A stretch of 64,000 nucleotides of DNA from Tribonema minus (lineage: Eukaryota > Sar > Xanthophyceae > Tribonematales > Tribonemataceae): assembly GCA_017506865.1 (NCBI GenBank), contig JAFCMP010000180.1, positions 45,942-109,941 of the forward strand. Reading direction: 5' to 3'. Within the stretch, counting starts at the first letter, position 1, and the number at the start of each line of letters is the position of its first letter. A model generated the notes under the pieces. It was given only the letters and a program-made list of their open reading frames with translations, was not told the origin of the DNA and ran no database searches. This document shows positions 10,701 through 22,560 of the stretch, piece after piece. Made by a program: the position numbers and the translations under genes.

Positions 10701-12343
10701 CGGCACTGCTCCAGTGAAAAGGACTACTGTAGAGTCAGGGCCAGTGGTGATGAAGCTCCGATATGCAGGCAGCAGTGCTCACCTCCACCCCAAAGCTGAG
10801 TTCTGCGCCGTCGCCGCCGCCGTCGCAGCGCGTGGCCTCCGCGATTTCCGCAAAGAGGCTCTCGCAGATGCGCGGGATCAGCCCGTCCTCCTCGTCGCCC
10901 GCGTCTGCCTGAGCGATGCGACGCTCCTTAGGATTAGAATTTGGATCGGAAGTGAGGACCGTCTGCCTGAGCTCTGGCGCTCAGGAAACGTCGCCACGCA
11001 CGGCGGGCAGATGAGACAGGAGGGTATGGTGACGAGAAAACCAGCTGCTGCCAGTGGCTTTTCTTGAATGCCTTGAGCCTCCAGCTTCTCCGTTGGCGTG
11101 AGGGCACAATCGTGATCAGTGCCAATCTCATGCATTGAACGCTTTAATGACCCCGACCATGTGCAACCACACAAGTCATCAGTGCTCAAAGGCATTTATT
11201 ACCATTCCTGTGACTGATCCAGCTGTGCTCAGGTCATTTGCCTTCATCAGATTTGTGATCAACATGTGTTGTAGTAAAGTTAAAGTAAACTTGAAGTTGG
11301 GACTGTCCGCACCTGGCTGCGGTGGACAGGCTCCAGCCCCATCATAGAATACGACTTGCCGCTCCCCGTCTGCCCGTACGCCAGTATCGTGCAGTTGTAG
11401 CCCTGCCACGCCTGCTCCAGAGCGCGCGCTCCAATGAACTTGTACACCTGCGTGAGTGAAGAGCGCGCAAGGGAGATGCGCGCTGTCACCTGAGGGTGAA
11501 CCACGGTGCAGTGAATGCATGTACTTCGAAGTATACACTGAAGCCAAGTTGCTACTTAGAGCTGACGCACTACGCTGCCCGGAGCATACGGCTGCAGTGG
11601 CGCGTCAAATGGAGTTGGCGACCGCAGGCACACATGCAAGTGCCAACGGGACTGTTGCTTTTGAGAAGCGCCGTGCTCACTGCATGTTGCCATCAGTTCA
11701 CGTCATGCACTGAAAAACACTGGCGCGACAGTGCTGGAGCAATGCGGCAGTGCTGCATGGATGCTGCATGCCGACAACGCAAGGTTCAACTGTACCTCAT
11801 TTTGACCGCTGTAGTGCGGGTCCTCAATGTTAGCGCTCCAGAAGCAGTGGTCAAACGTGAAGTGCCGCGCCCAGGCGTTGATGTCCAGGGTCTGGCCGCT
11901 GTCCCTGGCTACTGCCGCCGCTGCTCCAAATGCTGTGGGGTCCACGAGCACGCAGCTGTTGCCCTCCACCGATATGATGGTCTGAGTGCCCGTGTACTCC
12001 TCGCTTGGCAGCACAGGCCGCACCCGGACGCACACCTGGGGAGAATCACGTTGTTACAGTTGCAGTTATTCAGACCTTTCTCCTCGTGTGTAGCAGTATG
12101 AGCGCAGCGCGTAGCACTTGCAGTGAATTGTTCAAGTACGGTAGCAGCAGCTAGCTGGCTGCTTGCTTGTTCACACCCCTGACTCACCTGTATGTTGTCG
12201 CCCTGCTTGCCATTGGCAGCACACGGGGAACCCGGCAGGGGTGACGGGCCTCTGCTGCTGATGCTGGCGGTACTGCCTCGCAGAGAGCTGGCGCGCAGAG
12301 ACTGGACATGGCTGCTACGGCGAGGGCTCGACGACCAGCTCAT
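275..12343 (-). CDS. Kinesin-3 (KIF1/Unc-104-like) motor protein with FHA domain
   Basis: Plus-end microtubule motor, probably for vesicle or organelle transport. Exons with matching phases: 12343-12188, 12035-11796, 11447-11313, 10908-10783, 9486-9328, 8001-7852, 6632-6504, 5531-5259, 4942-4676, 4312-3960, 3414-3048; together about 785 residues. The ATG opens a Ser-rich 52-residue leader before VCVRVRP. Motor motifs are P-loop GQTGSGKS (about 157-164), switch I NAYSSRSH (292-299) and switch II DLAGSE (330-335), followed by a coiled coil. An FHA domain follows, starting [14 protein letters not shown] as in KIF1 and continuing with VYVNG and FGRHHVLRF, then [12 protein letters not shown]. Nearly all introns are phase 0. 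The intron after 7852 uses a GC donor. The lysine-rich K-loop of animal KIF1 is replaced by an Ala/Gly-rich stretch. The tail beyond 3048 is unresolved: coiled-coil exon 2643-2567, polyQ exon 1777-1607 and Pro/Ala-rich frame 1333-275 are candidates, but their phases do not all agree. Family call is secure; tail model is weak. Confidence 0.93.
1607..1777 (-). CDS. Candidate polyglutamine exon of the kinesin tail
   Basis: A 57-codon phase-0 exon candidate bounded by CTGCAG and a CAG|GTGAAG donor. It encodes GTGEPPPP followed by a run of about 10 Gln (CAG repeats, CTG on the plus strand at about 1721-1753), then an acidic, Ala-rich stretch. Splice sites and codon use support it; no homology is visible. 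Confidence 0.4.
2567..2643 (-). CDS. Candidate coiled-coil exon of the kinesin tail
   Basis: A short exon candidate with acceptor GCGCAG and donor CCAG|GTCGGT. It encodes heptad-like sequence ([19 protein letters not shown]), as expected for the region after the FHA domain. It starts in phase 0, which fits the end of the last certain exon at 3048, and ends in phase 2. Confidence 0.5.
3737..4005 (-). repeat. Tandem copies of the FHA exon 3' boundary
   Basis: The last codons of the FHA exon with its donor (about 3950-4005) recur at about 3770-3829 with the donor motif intact. The flanking AT-rich intron sequence (ATGAATCAT...GCGTAAATACTT-like) appears about three times (near 3737-3780, 3846-3895 and 3915-3957). 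It reads as tandem duplication of the exon-intron boundary. Confidence 0.75.
6020..6500 (-). repeat. Two diverged copies of a roughly 300-bp intron/exon-edge segment
   Basis: Within the intron after exon 6632-6504, the segment around 6025-6215 (CCTGCGATGCCGACTGAAGC ... ACCTTGATGCGGCTGCAG ... CCTCAAACTTGAAGTAA) recurs around 6335-6485 with substitutions. The ACCTTGATG core matches the donor end of the neighbouring exon (6501-6509). Confidence 0.6.
6598..7200 (-). repeat. Three tandem copies (~200 bp) of the switch-II exon start
   Basis: The first codons of the switch-II exon with its acceptor (6606-6640) recur almost perfectly at 6828-6860 and more weakly near 7015-7083. Shared downstream sequence (CGCCCAGCTATCGAAGCC and relatives) sits between the copies. 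Copies two and three lie in the intron upstream of the exon in gene orientation. Confidence 0.75.
7930..8640 (-). repeat. Four tandem ~170-bp copies of the switch-I exon start
   Basis: The acceptor and first codons of exon 8001-7852 (GCGATCAGCCGAGCGATCTG on the plus strand) recur near 8151, 8326 and 8501, a spacing of about 166-175 bp. Each copy keeps part of the codons for [10 protein letters not shown]. Only the copy nearest the rest of the exon continues into an intact frame. Confidence 0.8.
9027..9402 (-). repeat. Duplicated second half of the SYLEIYNEQ exon
   Basis: The 3' half of exon 9486-9328 with its donor is repeated at about 9147-9222, coding almost the same peptide ([18 protein letters not shown]) and ending in a usable GT donor. 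The flanking intron motif CACAGGCAACA...CACCACATC occurs three times (about 9030, 9217 and 9290). The copy could be a decayed or alternative exon. Confidence 0.8.
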
Positions 12344-13141
12344 GAGTGCCTTCGCCTCATCTCAGTACATCAACTTACAGTTCACGTGTGCCTTTGGCGT
12401 TGCGCTTGTTGCTGTTATTCAAATGCTGACCAGCTTTGAGCGCAGGAGCGCAAGCACAGCCTCGGCTATTTCCTCTAGAGGTAGGTACACAAACACACAC
12501 ACTGAATACACACCAACTGGCAGGCCAACGGCCCAAGTTCCCTAGGGTTTGAAGTTTACTTTGCGCGCTTCTCAAAATCGAATTTGCAGGCCTGCAGGAG
12601 GCAGGCGAGGCTCACGCTGCAGGCGACCCCTGCCGCAGCTGTTTTGGCGCGTCGGAGCGGTTTGAGAAGGGAAGCAGCGGCGCCAGCTTCACAGGGCGAG
12701 GCGAAAGCACGGAAAGTGAACTTTGAGAGAGATCAGGCAATCTTGCAATTTTGGCACCTCGTTGCGCACATGCCGAAAACGACACGCAGGACCGGCGCCA
12801 GCCCGCCCATGCCTCAGCCGCAACCACGCTGTGCTCAGGGCATGCGGCTGCACAGAGAGTTAAGCATTCCAGAAGGGTCGGGGAGCCCGGAATGCAACAC
12901 TTCGCCCAGAGCCTGCACCCCGTCGTCGGCGGGCACAGCTCTCATGCTGAGGTAAGCAAAGTCATCATGGGCCAGTGCGAAACGACTTTCGGTGTCAGCG
13001 ATTTCTTCATCTCGAGATCGTCTGACGGCGTGCCGATCCTGCCCTCAGCGCTCCTGCTGCATGCATGTTGCACATTAAACCCCGAATGCAAGCCGTTAAA
13101 GTTGACGGACATCATGTTGACCTTGGCTTCGTCCCTGCGCC
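12344..13141. promoter_or_regulatory. Divergent intergenic region
   Basis: It separates the divergently oriented kinesin-3 start codon and the first visible exon of the F-box/kinase/cyclin gene. It probably holds both promoters and the unresolved first exon(s) of the latter. No TATA box or other element is clear. Confidence 0.4.
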
Positions 13142-16100
13142 GTGACTGCTAGAACCAGGCCGCAATGCTCGCCGGCCGAAGGTGCACGCAAGCGAGGACG
13201 GCGGTCGACAGCGCGACCCCATCCCCGAACTGTGACCGCCAGAGGCACCCCGGCGGAACTGCTCATTGCAGATGCGATCCTGCAACAGGTGCGTTACTGC
13301 GACGGACTCGCTGTGCATTGCATCGCCACTGCTATTAATTTCCCGATGCATGTGCTTGAGCCTCGAGAGCAACGGCTTCTTGCTTCTGTAATCAACTTTA
13401 GGAAGGTCAAGGGCAACTTTTTGATGCACGCGGTCGCAAGGCCGAATCTACGCCAACACTGTCTACAACCTCGTGGTGCGGTGCGCAGGTTTTCTCCTTC
13501 TTTGTGAACCAGCATGGCGTGGATGAGGAGGAGGTGCACGTGGCGAAGCAGGTGTGCCGGCGGTGGCGGGACACGCTCGGGAGTGCGACGCTGCTGTGGC
13601 GTGACGTGCCATGGGAGCTGCCGGGAAGGGGGTTGAATTGGGCGCGCTTTGAGTGCTTGGGAAAGAAGGCCTCTGGTACAGAGGGAATATGCTTCAGGTG
13701 CCGGGATCGCGCCACTGGCAGGGAGCTGGCGCTGAAGAAGGTAAGCCTATGTCGAGGTCAGATGACTCAAAGTCATTGAAAAGGCGCACCACGTATCCGA
13801 AAGCAACTACGCTGCTGCACAGCCACCGCAGCGTAGACCGTGCAGATATCGCTCAACGTCAACTACGGCCTGAGCTGTCAGATGCTAACGGAGCAGCTCG
13901 CAGCAAAGTTCAAGAGGTTCGGAGCCACCGTTGGCGAATTGCGTAATCTCATGGTACACTCTGTGAACTCGATACAAGCTGTGCGACCAATTGGTGCACG
14001 CAATCCTGCTGCATTACTAGTGCTCTACGTACAGCTTGAACATGCCTGATGATAAATTGGGCCATGACGCCAACTTGGCACAAGGGCCGGCGTTACCAAG
14101 TTGCCCGCCATGGTCTCCCCAAAGCTGTACGACATGGATGGGCTGAGGCGCAGCATGGTGCTGGCAGCACACAGCACACGCGCAAAAGCGTTGCAAGGCC
14201 TGGCCTGTAATCAGAATGCCACTAATGTTGAAAAAGCGTTGCACATGACCATATGGTTGTCGCCGGTGAAAGGTGTGCCTGGGCGCCTCTTGAATCCCCG
14301 CGCGTGTGTACTATCGTGGCGGTGCCAAGTCAGAACGCTATTGAGAACGTGTCTAATGTGCACGGCTTAGCAGCTGGCTGGGTCTCAACTTGCATGTGCC
14401 CTTCGCACCTGTGGTCTGCGCTCACGGAACCCAGCGGTAACACGTAGAGCATTGCTCACTCCGTTGCGGAAATGCCATTGCAGAAAAACAGCGCATTCGC
14501 ATTCAGTGTAACGCAAAACCTGCAACAGCGCAACATTGCACAGGTGTCGACGTTGGACAGGAATGCTGCATGACAATGAAGCTTGAAAGCGCATACCGCC
14601 TCCATCACCCGCGAACGCCACCGCTGCCCTGCAAGCTGGCTGCGACCATGCCGCACCGTACGCTGCGGTCACGTTGTTGCAGCGCGTACGCGCATCCCAG
14701 CTCCCCATTCCACGGGCGCTCCCTCGATGTGACGATTTCGGCGATGCTCATCGCACATGCCCCCCCCCCCCCCTGCACAGGCGCGCGTCTACCCGCAGGG
14801 CGAGGGCGTCCCCTACTACATGCTGCGCGAGCTGGCGGTGCTCCGCGACCTGCGCCACCCCAACGTCTCGCGCCTGCGGCACGTCTCCCTGCACGACCAC
14901 CAGCTGCGCGTCTTCTTTGACTTTGTGCCGCAAACGCTGCACGACTTCATCAACCCGCCGGCGGCGGCGGCTGCGGCAGCGCACAGCAGCGGCGGCGGCG
15001 GCGGCGACGCTTTGTTTGCGCTGATGCTAGGGGATGCGGCGGCTGCGGCGGCGGAAGGAGAGGGGGGGTACGAGGCTGCTGCTGCGGCGGCGGCAGCAGC
15101 GGCGGAGGCGGACGCGGCGGCGGCGGCGGCGGCAGCGCATGAGCCCCCAGGCAGCCCTTCCAGCTCGGGCACGGCGCAGCGGCCGACGCCGGTGCCGCAG
15201 CGCCACCTGCAGCCGCTGCTGCGGCAGCTGCTGCTCGCCGTGGCGGCGTGCCACCGGCGCGGCGTGCTGCACCGCAATCTGAAGCCGAAGCACGTGCTCG
15301 TGCGGCCGCGGGAGGGCGCGGCGGCTGCGGGGGGCGCGGCGGGCGGCGACGCGCTCGCGGGCGCGCACCTGCTGCTCAGCGACTTTGCGCTGGTGCGGCT
15401 CGCGTCGTATCCGCGGCGCGCGTACACGAGCGAGGTGGTGACCCTCTGGTACAGGTACGTGCCGACTGGCTGCCTGTGGCGTCTTGCGTCTGTGCTGATG
15501 GCAGCAGTCGTGCGCAGCGCGCCGCCCGGTGCTGTGCGTGGCCAGGCCACCAGCAGCATGAGGCGTGGGGCGGCCTGAATTCTTGTGCTGTTGCGTAGCT
15601 CGTTGTTGAGTGCTGTTGCGTGCAGCCTAGCGGATGAGCAGCGATGCGTTGTGAGCTGTTTTGGATGTGACCAGTCCTTGCGGTGTTGACGCCAGTCGTC
15701 TGCCGCACCCCGAAGGTGCGCCCCACCCACGTTTGCTCTGTTGCAGGCACGCTGACAACCCTTGTCGCGCTGCCGCTCTGCTCGGCCCTGGTAGCGCTGC
15801 TGAGATGCTGCACATCCATTCCATTTTATCATGGAAATCTCATGCGCCATCCACCCGGCCTCCGGCTGCCGCAGCGCAGCTCCGCTGCAACTCCGACCAC
15901 ACACCCCTTCCCCACCCGCCCTTCCCCCCACACACCGTAACTGCCGCGAAACCGCCGCCGCCGCAGGCCGCCGGAGCTCCTCATGGGCGCCGAGAAGTAC
16001 ACGCCCGCGGTCGACATGTGGTCCGCGGGCTGCATCTTTGCGGAGATGGCGCTCGGGCGGCCGCTGTTCACGGGCATCAGCGAGATCGACCAGCTGTTCC

Positions 16101-19100
16101 AGATCTTCAGCAGGCTCGGCACGCCCGACGCGCGCGCGTGGCCCGACTTCACGGCGCTGCCCAACTACTCGTTCGCGTTCCCGCACTGGGGCCTGCGGGT
16201 GAGCGCCGCCGCCGCCGCCGTGCCGAGCGCTGCTGCTGCAGCGGCCAGCGCGTACCGATTCGCACTGCCTGCTGCAGCGTAAAGTGGAGACTGTTTTCCG
16301 CGTGCGGGTCGGCCGTACTCGCCGCAGGGTCGGGGCGCTGCTGCAGCCAGCGCGCTGCAGTCCGCTGTCTGCTGCGGCATCCAGCGGAGTCCACTTTCCT
16401 CAGTGGCGGCTCAGCCATGGTCGCCGCAGTAGAGGATCAGCGCTACAGCCGCGGCCGCTTCAGGCGCTGCCGATCTACTTGATCACATCCCGAGGGCTGA
16501 GCTGACATTGACTGCTGCTGCTGCTGCGCCTGCCGGCGCGCTGCTGAGCTGTGCCAATGCGGCGTTGCTGCCCGCCGCTGCGACAGAGGGTGGCGGAACG
16601 GCGGCTCATCACGCTGCCTCGCGGAGCGCTGGGCACTGGCTGTGCTATGCCGCTGCATCGCAGTTCTCGAGGGTGCTTCTGGAAATGTTGGCAGCCGTAG
16701 GTCGACAGCCTTCATTGACCTGGCGCTGCCCCCCCTCTGCTGTCCTTGTACTGACACGGGCTGTGTGGTGTAGCGCCAGAAAGCGCGTGATGGCCGGTTC
16801 TGTGGAGGGAACAGCAGCCCGATGTCAAGGGCGCAGCGTGCAACTAGCCCCTGTGCAGGCTGCAGCGCTCAACTCGCTTCCCTGCATGCCTGCGGAGCGA
16901 GCTCTCATGCACGTCACTTCCAGAGCCAACGCTGCGCCGCTGCCGCCGCCGCGCCCCCCCCCCCCCCCTCCGCTCGCAGAACCTGCAGTCCGCATTCCCG
17001 ACGCTGGAGCCGCGCGCAGTGGACCTGCTCGATCGAATGTTTACCTATGACCCAGCGCGCCGCATCACCGCGGAGGAGGCGTTGCGACACCCGTACCTCA
17101 TCGACGCCGACGTGCCAGTGCTCCGCTGCTGCCGCCGCCGCCGCCGCCTCGCCGCCGCCGCTGCGCATGCCGCCGGCAGCGGAAGCGACGGCGGCGGCGG
17201 CGGCAGCAGCAGCAGCAGCGGCAGCGACGATGATCAATTCAGCGACAGCGACAGCAGCTGCGACAGCGAAGCCGGCGGCGGCAACAGTTCAGCGGCGGCA
17301 GCAGCGGCGGCGGCGGCGCCGCTGCTGTCACGCGGCCCCAGCCAGGACCTGCTCACAATGCGGCGGCCGCCGGCGCGCCTGCGCGTGCCCGAGGGGTGCA
17401 GCGAGGGGGCCGTGCTGTACGTGCGGCACCTGCATCGGGTGCAGGCGCGTTTGGCAGCATCGACGGCGGCGACGGCAGCAGCGATGGGTGGTCATGGTGG
17501 TGGCGGCGGCGGCGGCGGTCCAGCGCTGCGGCCCGACCACCGCAGCATGCTGGTGGACTGGCTGGTGGAGGTCGTGGACGTGTTTGAGATGTGTCAGCGC
17601 TCGGCGTTTCTGGCGGTCGCGCATATGGACAGGTGAGCGACGAACGCGTGTGCTCGGGCTCATGGTTTCAACCTGGCTCCTGTGAGCTCGGGGTTGTATG
17701 AGCTGCCGAGCGCGCTGGTCGAGTTCTGCCCTGCGCAGTGCTATTTATTCAGCATGGGCTCTTCGGGCTGTGGCTGCGCGCAGCGCGCCGGCACCTCAGG
17801 CGCAGGGACAAGCGGCAATGCGGATTGCGCGTGTCCTGCTGCTGAGAGCGCCAGTGTGCTGCAGTGCCAGTGGTAGTTTCCCCGCAAGTTCAATGTTAAC
17901 ATCGTGCTGAGGCGCTCGCCGCCCGCCTTGATAAATGTCGCTCGCAGTCACCGCTTTGGATGGTATTGGCGCTTGCGTCAAGCGCCCTCTGTAGCGCGCG
18001 CCCTCTGTGGCGCGCACCTCGTTCTCACTGCGTCTCCGTACGCGCAGTCAGGCGACTAGCGATGCTCCGCACGCGCCCCGCATATATGCCCGAGTTGCCT
18101 CTGCCACAGCGTCTCTGAAAGCTTGCTGAACATCGCCCCCCCCCCCCCCCGCCCCCCCCCCCCCCCCTCCCCCTCCCCCTGTGCGCAGGTACCTCGCGCG
18201 CGCGCCCGTGTCGCGCAAGCGCTACCAGCTCCTGGGCGCGACGTGCCTGCACATCGCCAGCAAGTGCGAGGATGTGGCGTACATTGGCATCGAGGACCTT
18301 GCGCTGTGCGCCGACAAGGTGCGCGGAGCGCTCCCGCGTGCGCGATATGAGCGCTGATGCGAGCCTTGAACTCCCGCGCTCCTGTGGGCTCGCCTCTGTG
18401 GAGGCCGCGAGCAGCACGAGCGGCATTGAGCTACTGATGGTCTCGAACTGCACAAAGCGCTTTCTGACCACTGCAAATCAGTTACACATGGTGGTTTGTA
18501 GGTCGCTGGTGAAAGTAGCGTAGGCCATCTTCACGGCAAGAGCGCAAGCCCTGTGTTACAGTAGGGGAGTGTTTCTCTCACACCTTGAAAAGCGAGTCGT
18601 CCTCATGTGCTGAGCGCTGCTGCTGCCGTGCCCCCGGACCGGCAGGTCTACCAGCCCAAGGACGTGCTCGACATGGAGGAGCGGGTCCTCAACGCGCTGG
18701 ACTTTCAGCTGGTGAGCGCGCGCGCCCGTGATGGTGACTGACTCACGCTGATGTTCAGGGCAAAGCGACTGTTCCACAGGAATGATTATTTCTTGACAGC
18801 TCATTCGTGACGGCGTCCATTCGAGGACTGGTTCAGAAACGATGATCTCAGTCGACCGCGGCGCCAATGTCAGGTCTCCCGCCAAGAATTCGGTGGGCCT
18901 CTGATTTGCACGCTTGAAATGCGTGCCGTCGCAGCCTCAGTGTGCCGCCGTGGCGAATGTGCAGCGCGCGGCGCTAGTGGCGTGAGGCATCTTGGTGGAT
19001 GCCGGTCAACGCCGGCGGCCCGCAGCTGGCCGCTTCGAGCAGCAGCATGCACCCGCAGTGCCGCAGTTTGCGTTTTCCTTGCAGGCTGAAGGTGCAAGAG

Positions 19101-20593
19101 CCTCGGCAAAGCAGCTGTTGTGCGCGCAGCTTGTCGAATGGCACGACGCCGCCCGTGGTCTGCTGCACGAGGCATTCATCACGCTGCTGAGCGTTGCTCG
19201 CGCTCACCGCGCCACGCCGCCCGTAGCCGCACCGCCGCATGCCCCGCAAGTGCGCTCACCATGCCTTGCCTCACGCATGACGCTCCCCCTCAACCCCCCC
19301 TCCCCCCCAGGCCATCCCCACGCCGCTCGACTTCTGCAACCTCGCGCTGGAGCTGTCGCCGGGGCTTGCCGCACGGCGCGGCGGGCGCGTGGTGCACCTC
19401 GCGCAGTACCTCGCGGAGATCACGCTGCAGGACGCGCACCTCGCGGCGGCGCCGCCCAGCGCCGCCGGCGCCGCGTGCGTCGTCCTCGCGCTCGCGCTGC
19501 TGCGCGAGGCGCCGGCGTGGGGCGCGGGGCTCGCGCGCGTCGCGCGCTGCGCGGCGCCGGCGCCGCTGCGCGCGCAGGCGGACGCGCTGCGGCGCGCGCA
19601 CGCGGCCATGGCGTCCTCACCGCTGCAGGTGAGCGGCGCTGCGCGAGTTAGGGTTAGGGTTGTTAGGGCTCTGATGCGCTGCGGGGGTAGGGTTAGGGTT
19701 TGAAGGCTCTGACGCGCCGCAGTAGGTGCGAGTGCGCGGGCCGGCAGCTAGGGTGTGTGGGGGGGGGGGGGGGAGGGGCAATGGTTGCTTGGCTCATGCG
19801 CGCGCGCGTTCGCTGCCACCGTCTTGACTCAGATGCCTGCTGCGGGCGCCTCGCACTGTGCGGCAGTCCTGATGCCTCACACATGCTTATTGGCCGTTTT
19901 CACACTGTGCACTTTCATTTCACAGCTTTTTTTAGTTGGACACACGAGCACCGCAGCGCACAGTGCCGTATCAATGCTGCTCCGCACGATGACCAACCGC
20001 CCGCGCCCACTTGCTGGGGTGCAGCACCATACGTTACGCAAGGTACCACACAAAGGCGCCAGCTGGAGTCGCCATGTAGGTCCGCGGCACCCTGTCGCCC
20101 GTTTGCGCAATGACAGCAGGAAGCATAGGCGCGTTGTCGCGCAGCAGCGCGCTGCTGACATTTCGCATTGCTGATGCGCGCTGCGACGCGTGCGCAGGTC
20201 ATCCGCAAGCGCTACGCCAAGCGCGAGCGCGGCGAGGTGGCCCTCATACCGGGCATCGCCGCCATCGACATAGACTGGGACACGGGGTACCCCGCAACGA
20301 GCGCTGCTACAGCTGCTGCTGCTGCTGCCGGTGCTGCAGACGATGCTGCTGCCGACGCTGCCACTGCTGCTGCTGCCCTTGCCGCGCCACTTGCGCAGCA
20401 TGCAGCAGCAGACGTTGGCGCTGCTGATGATGCTCCTGCGGCCGCTGCCGCTGCTGCTGCCACCGCTGCTGCTGCTGCTGTGGCAGCAGCGGCGGCAGTG
20501 GCGGCGGCTTCCGCGCCACTTGCGCAAGCAGCAGCAGCATCCGGCGCAGCAGCGCCTGGCAGCGGTGCTGCTGATTTTGACGTGCTTGCGTGA
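13142..20593 (+). CDS. F-box / CDK-like (probable pseudokinase) / cyclin fusion protein
   Basis: Exons with matching phases: (13142)-13288, 13489-13740, 14781-15454, 15967-16198, 16980-17632, 18189-18318, 18646-18711, 19311-19628, 20198-20593; about 955 residues from the first visible exon. The start codon must lie upstream or in a missed exon. Order: basic leader with KRGRR; F-box (PAELLIADAILQQ, then VCRRWRDTLGS); CDK domain with ALKK lysine, PYYMLRE in the PSTAIRE position, a long Ala/Gly insert, HRNLKPKH, SDFALVRL, YTSEVVTLWYR and AVDMWSAGC; then an Asp/Ser/Ala-rich linker. Next comes a cyclin box (DHRSMLVDWLVEV, LLGATCLHIASKCED) with a second fold (AIPTPLDF), and a poly-Ala tail with stop TGA. 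HRD is HRN and DFG is DFA, so catalysis is doubtful while the T-loop Thr remains. An intramolecular CDK-cyclin pair tied to an SCF-type F-box is the inferred design. Confidence 0.9.
19647..19702. repeat. Interstitial TTAGGG-type tracts in an intron
   Basis: Two short runs of GTTAGGG units (19647-19668 and 19687-19702) separated by a repeated CTCTGATGCGCTGCGG-like spacer. They lie in the last intron of the F-box/CDK/cyclin gene. Confidence 0.8.
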
Positions 20594-22560
20594 CTGTACT
20601 AGACTGCGTGGGGCGCCGTCACACCGTATATTTCTTGCACCATTACATTACCGTGCGTGAGATACATTTGTGCACGAGGCACACGAAGGAGAGGTCGAAA
20701 TTACAGCGTCACTTTCTGCGCAGGCGGGAGGGAGGTCGCGGCACGGCAGCTGCATGTAGCTGAAGCATTGCTTAGCCACAGCTGGGTCTGCCCGCATCGC
20801 AACTCCACATTGTGTATGTACTTCGTACGTCATAAGATTTGTAGGCAAAGCGTGCGCGCGCGCGGACAATGTTAGCACATGAACAGGTAACACAGCAGCA
20901 GCGCGCGCGGCGGCGCCCTACAATGTACTTTGAGGTATACTGTTCAACCTGTGCCTCCAGTGTGCGCCGTTTTGCCCGTCCATGTTGCATTTCACGCCTG
21001 ATGTTGCAGTTCGGGCATTCTGTGTGCTGGTGATGCTGCCAGCATATTGCTGGGTTCAATGAGTGTAGAGACATACTGTACATTGCACAATGTGCTGAAG
21101 GCCGAATCACCTCTTTGCTCACATGTTCACTGGCTGGACAATTGTTTGTCTACCCAGCTACCTCTTCAGTCAACATTGCATGTTGAGTCAAGTGCATTGT
21201 GCAGCTGCACGTGTCAAACTGCATTCTCATCTATTTGTTCAAACCCATGGCATCATTCTGTATGGCATCATTCTGCAAACAGCATGTGCCCATGGCGGCG
21301 CTACTTGAAGGTATCTGTGTACCGCAGCACCACGCCATGCAGCAGCACATGGGCACACGTTTTCAGCAAGCATAAGCTGAGACCGCTTCGAACAGCAGCT
21401 CGACAGCATCTCCTGCACCAGTTCAAGCGAAATTTTAGCACTGGATAGCACTGGCGCGCATATGCTCCAGTGTCCCGACAGTGGTCCACATAGAGCGTAC
21501 TCTTTGCCGGCAATGACACACATGACAGAGTGCAAAGGCGGCATAGAGCTGGACGAGCATGTAGTGGAGGGAGGAAATGCCATGTGGCAATGTCATTGGC
21601 TGTGATTGCTTTTGAGCGCTGATACACTTTGTGACAAGGTACTTGTACTCTGGCAGCAAAGCGCTGCATGGGTCATATGGGCGTTTTGACGCCCCTTCAG
21701 GAGCGACAATGAAAAATGACTGTAGCATGGGCCACACAAGTCACTGGCATTGAAATCCTACTCCTACTAGTACCTTAGTACCTGAACAATTGCAAAGCTC
21801 ATCCTGTTGTCACGAGGACACAAGTGTTCATGGCAATGCATTGACAGCATTGGTCACGCGTGTTGTTGGCTAATTCAGTATACAAGCAGTTCAATTAGCA
21901 AACAGCAAACAGCAGCCAACAGCGAGTTTGCTGACTTGGTGCTGCTGGTGATGGTATGGCATTATGTGCTTGAACTGCTGTCGCTTCCTTCCTCTCTCTG
22001 CAGTATACTTGATGTGCATGTGCGTGCCTGTGTGACTCTGTATCCATAGATGTGTTTTTGGCCAACACAATGAATGCAGCCTCATGCTCCTGCTGTGTAC
22101 TTGTATCCTGCTTGAACTGCAGAAGTGGTCAAAGCTCAATGAAAAACAAACCAGTTTGCTTGATGGCAGCCCCTCCTTCTCCTCCTGCATGGTTCTCAAA
22201 CCAGGGGGGCCATTTCAGCTGCGCCGCAGATAAACCTAGTTGTCAAACCTGTTGTCTCAGAGGACACTTCAGGACTATAGGTGGGGTCCCTAACCTGGTG
22301 AATGGCATCTGACCGTCGGCAGACGCTTCAAGACTGCCTGGGGGCGCTTACCGAACCGCGCGCGAACATGGAGGGCTTGTACCAAAGCAAGTGCAATTAT
22401 GTGCTTCACGGGAAGCCTCAGCTCGTACCCCACATGGTGCCATTTCAGAAGCACGCATGGCCGCAGCCATTGACGCCAGGTCGTGGCACCGCCGCGCGTC
22501 GCAGCAGCGCCGCAGTAGCCAAGCCCGGCCGTGCGCGCGCGCACCCTGCTGTCAACTTCA

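Noticed and set aside
14816..16186. Long minus-strand open frame (456 codons) opposite the kinase exons
   Set aside because: It mirrors GC-rich codons of the plus-strand kinase, which has clear motifs and splice phases. The minus product is low-complexity Arg/Ala/Ser without a domain.
19120..19632. Overlapping plus-strand frame of about 170 codons in the cyclin region
   Set aside because: It is out of frame with the second cyclin fold encoded by exon 19311-19628 and gives an Arg/Ser-rich product typical of a shifted frame.
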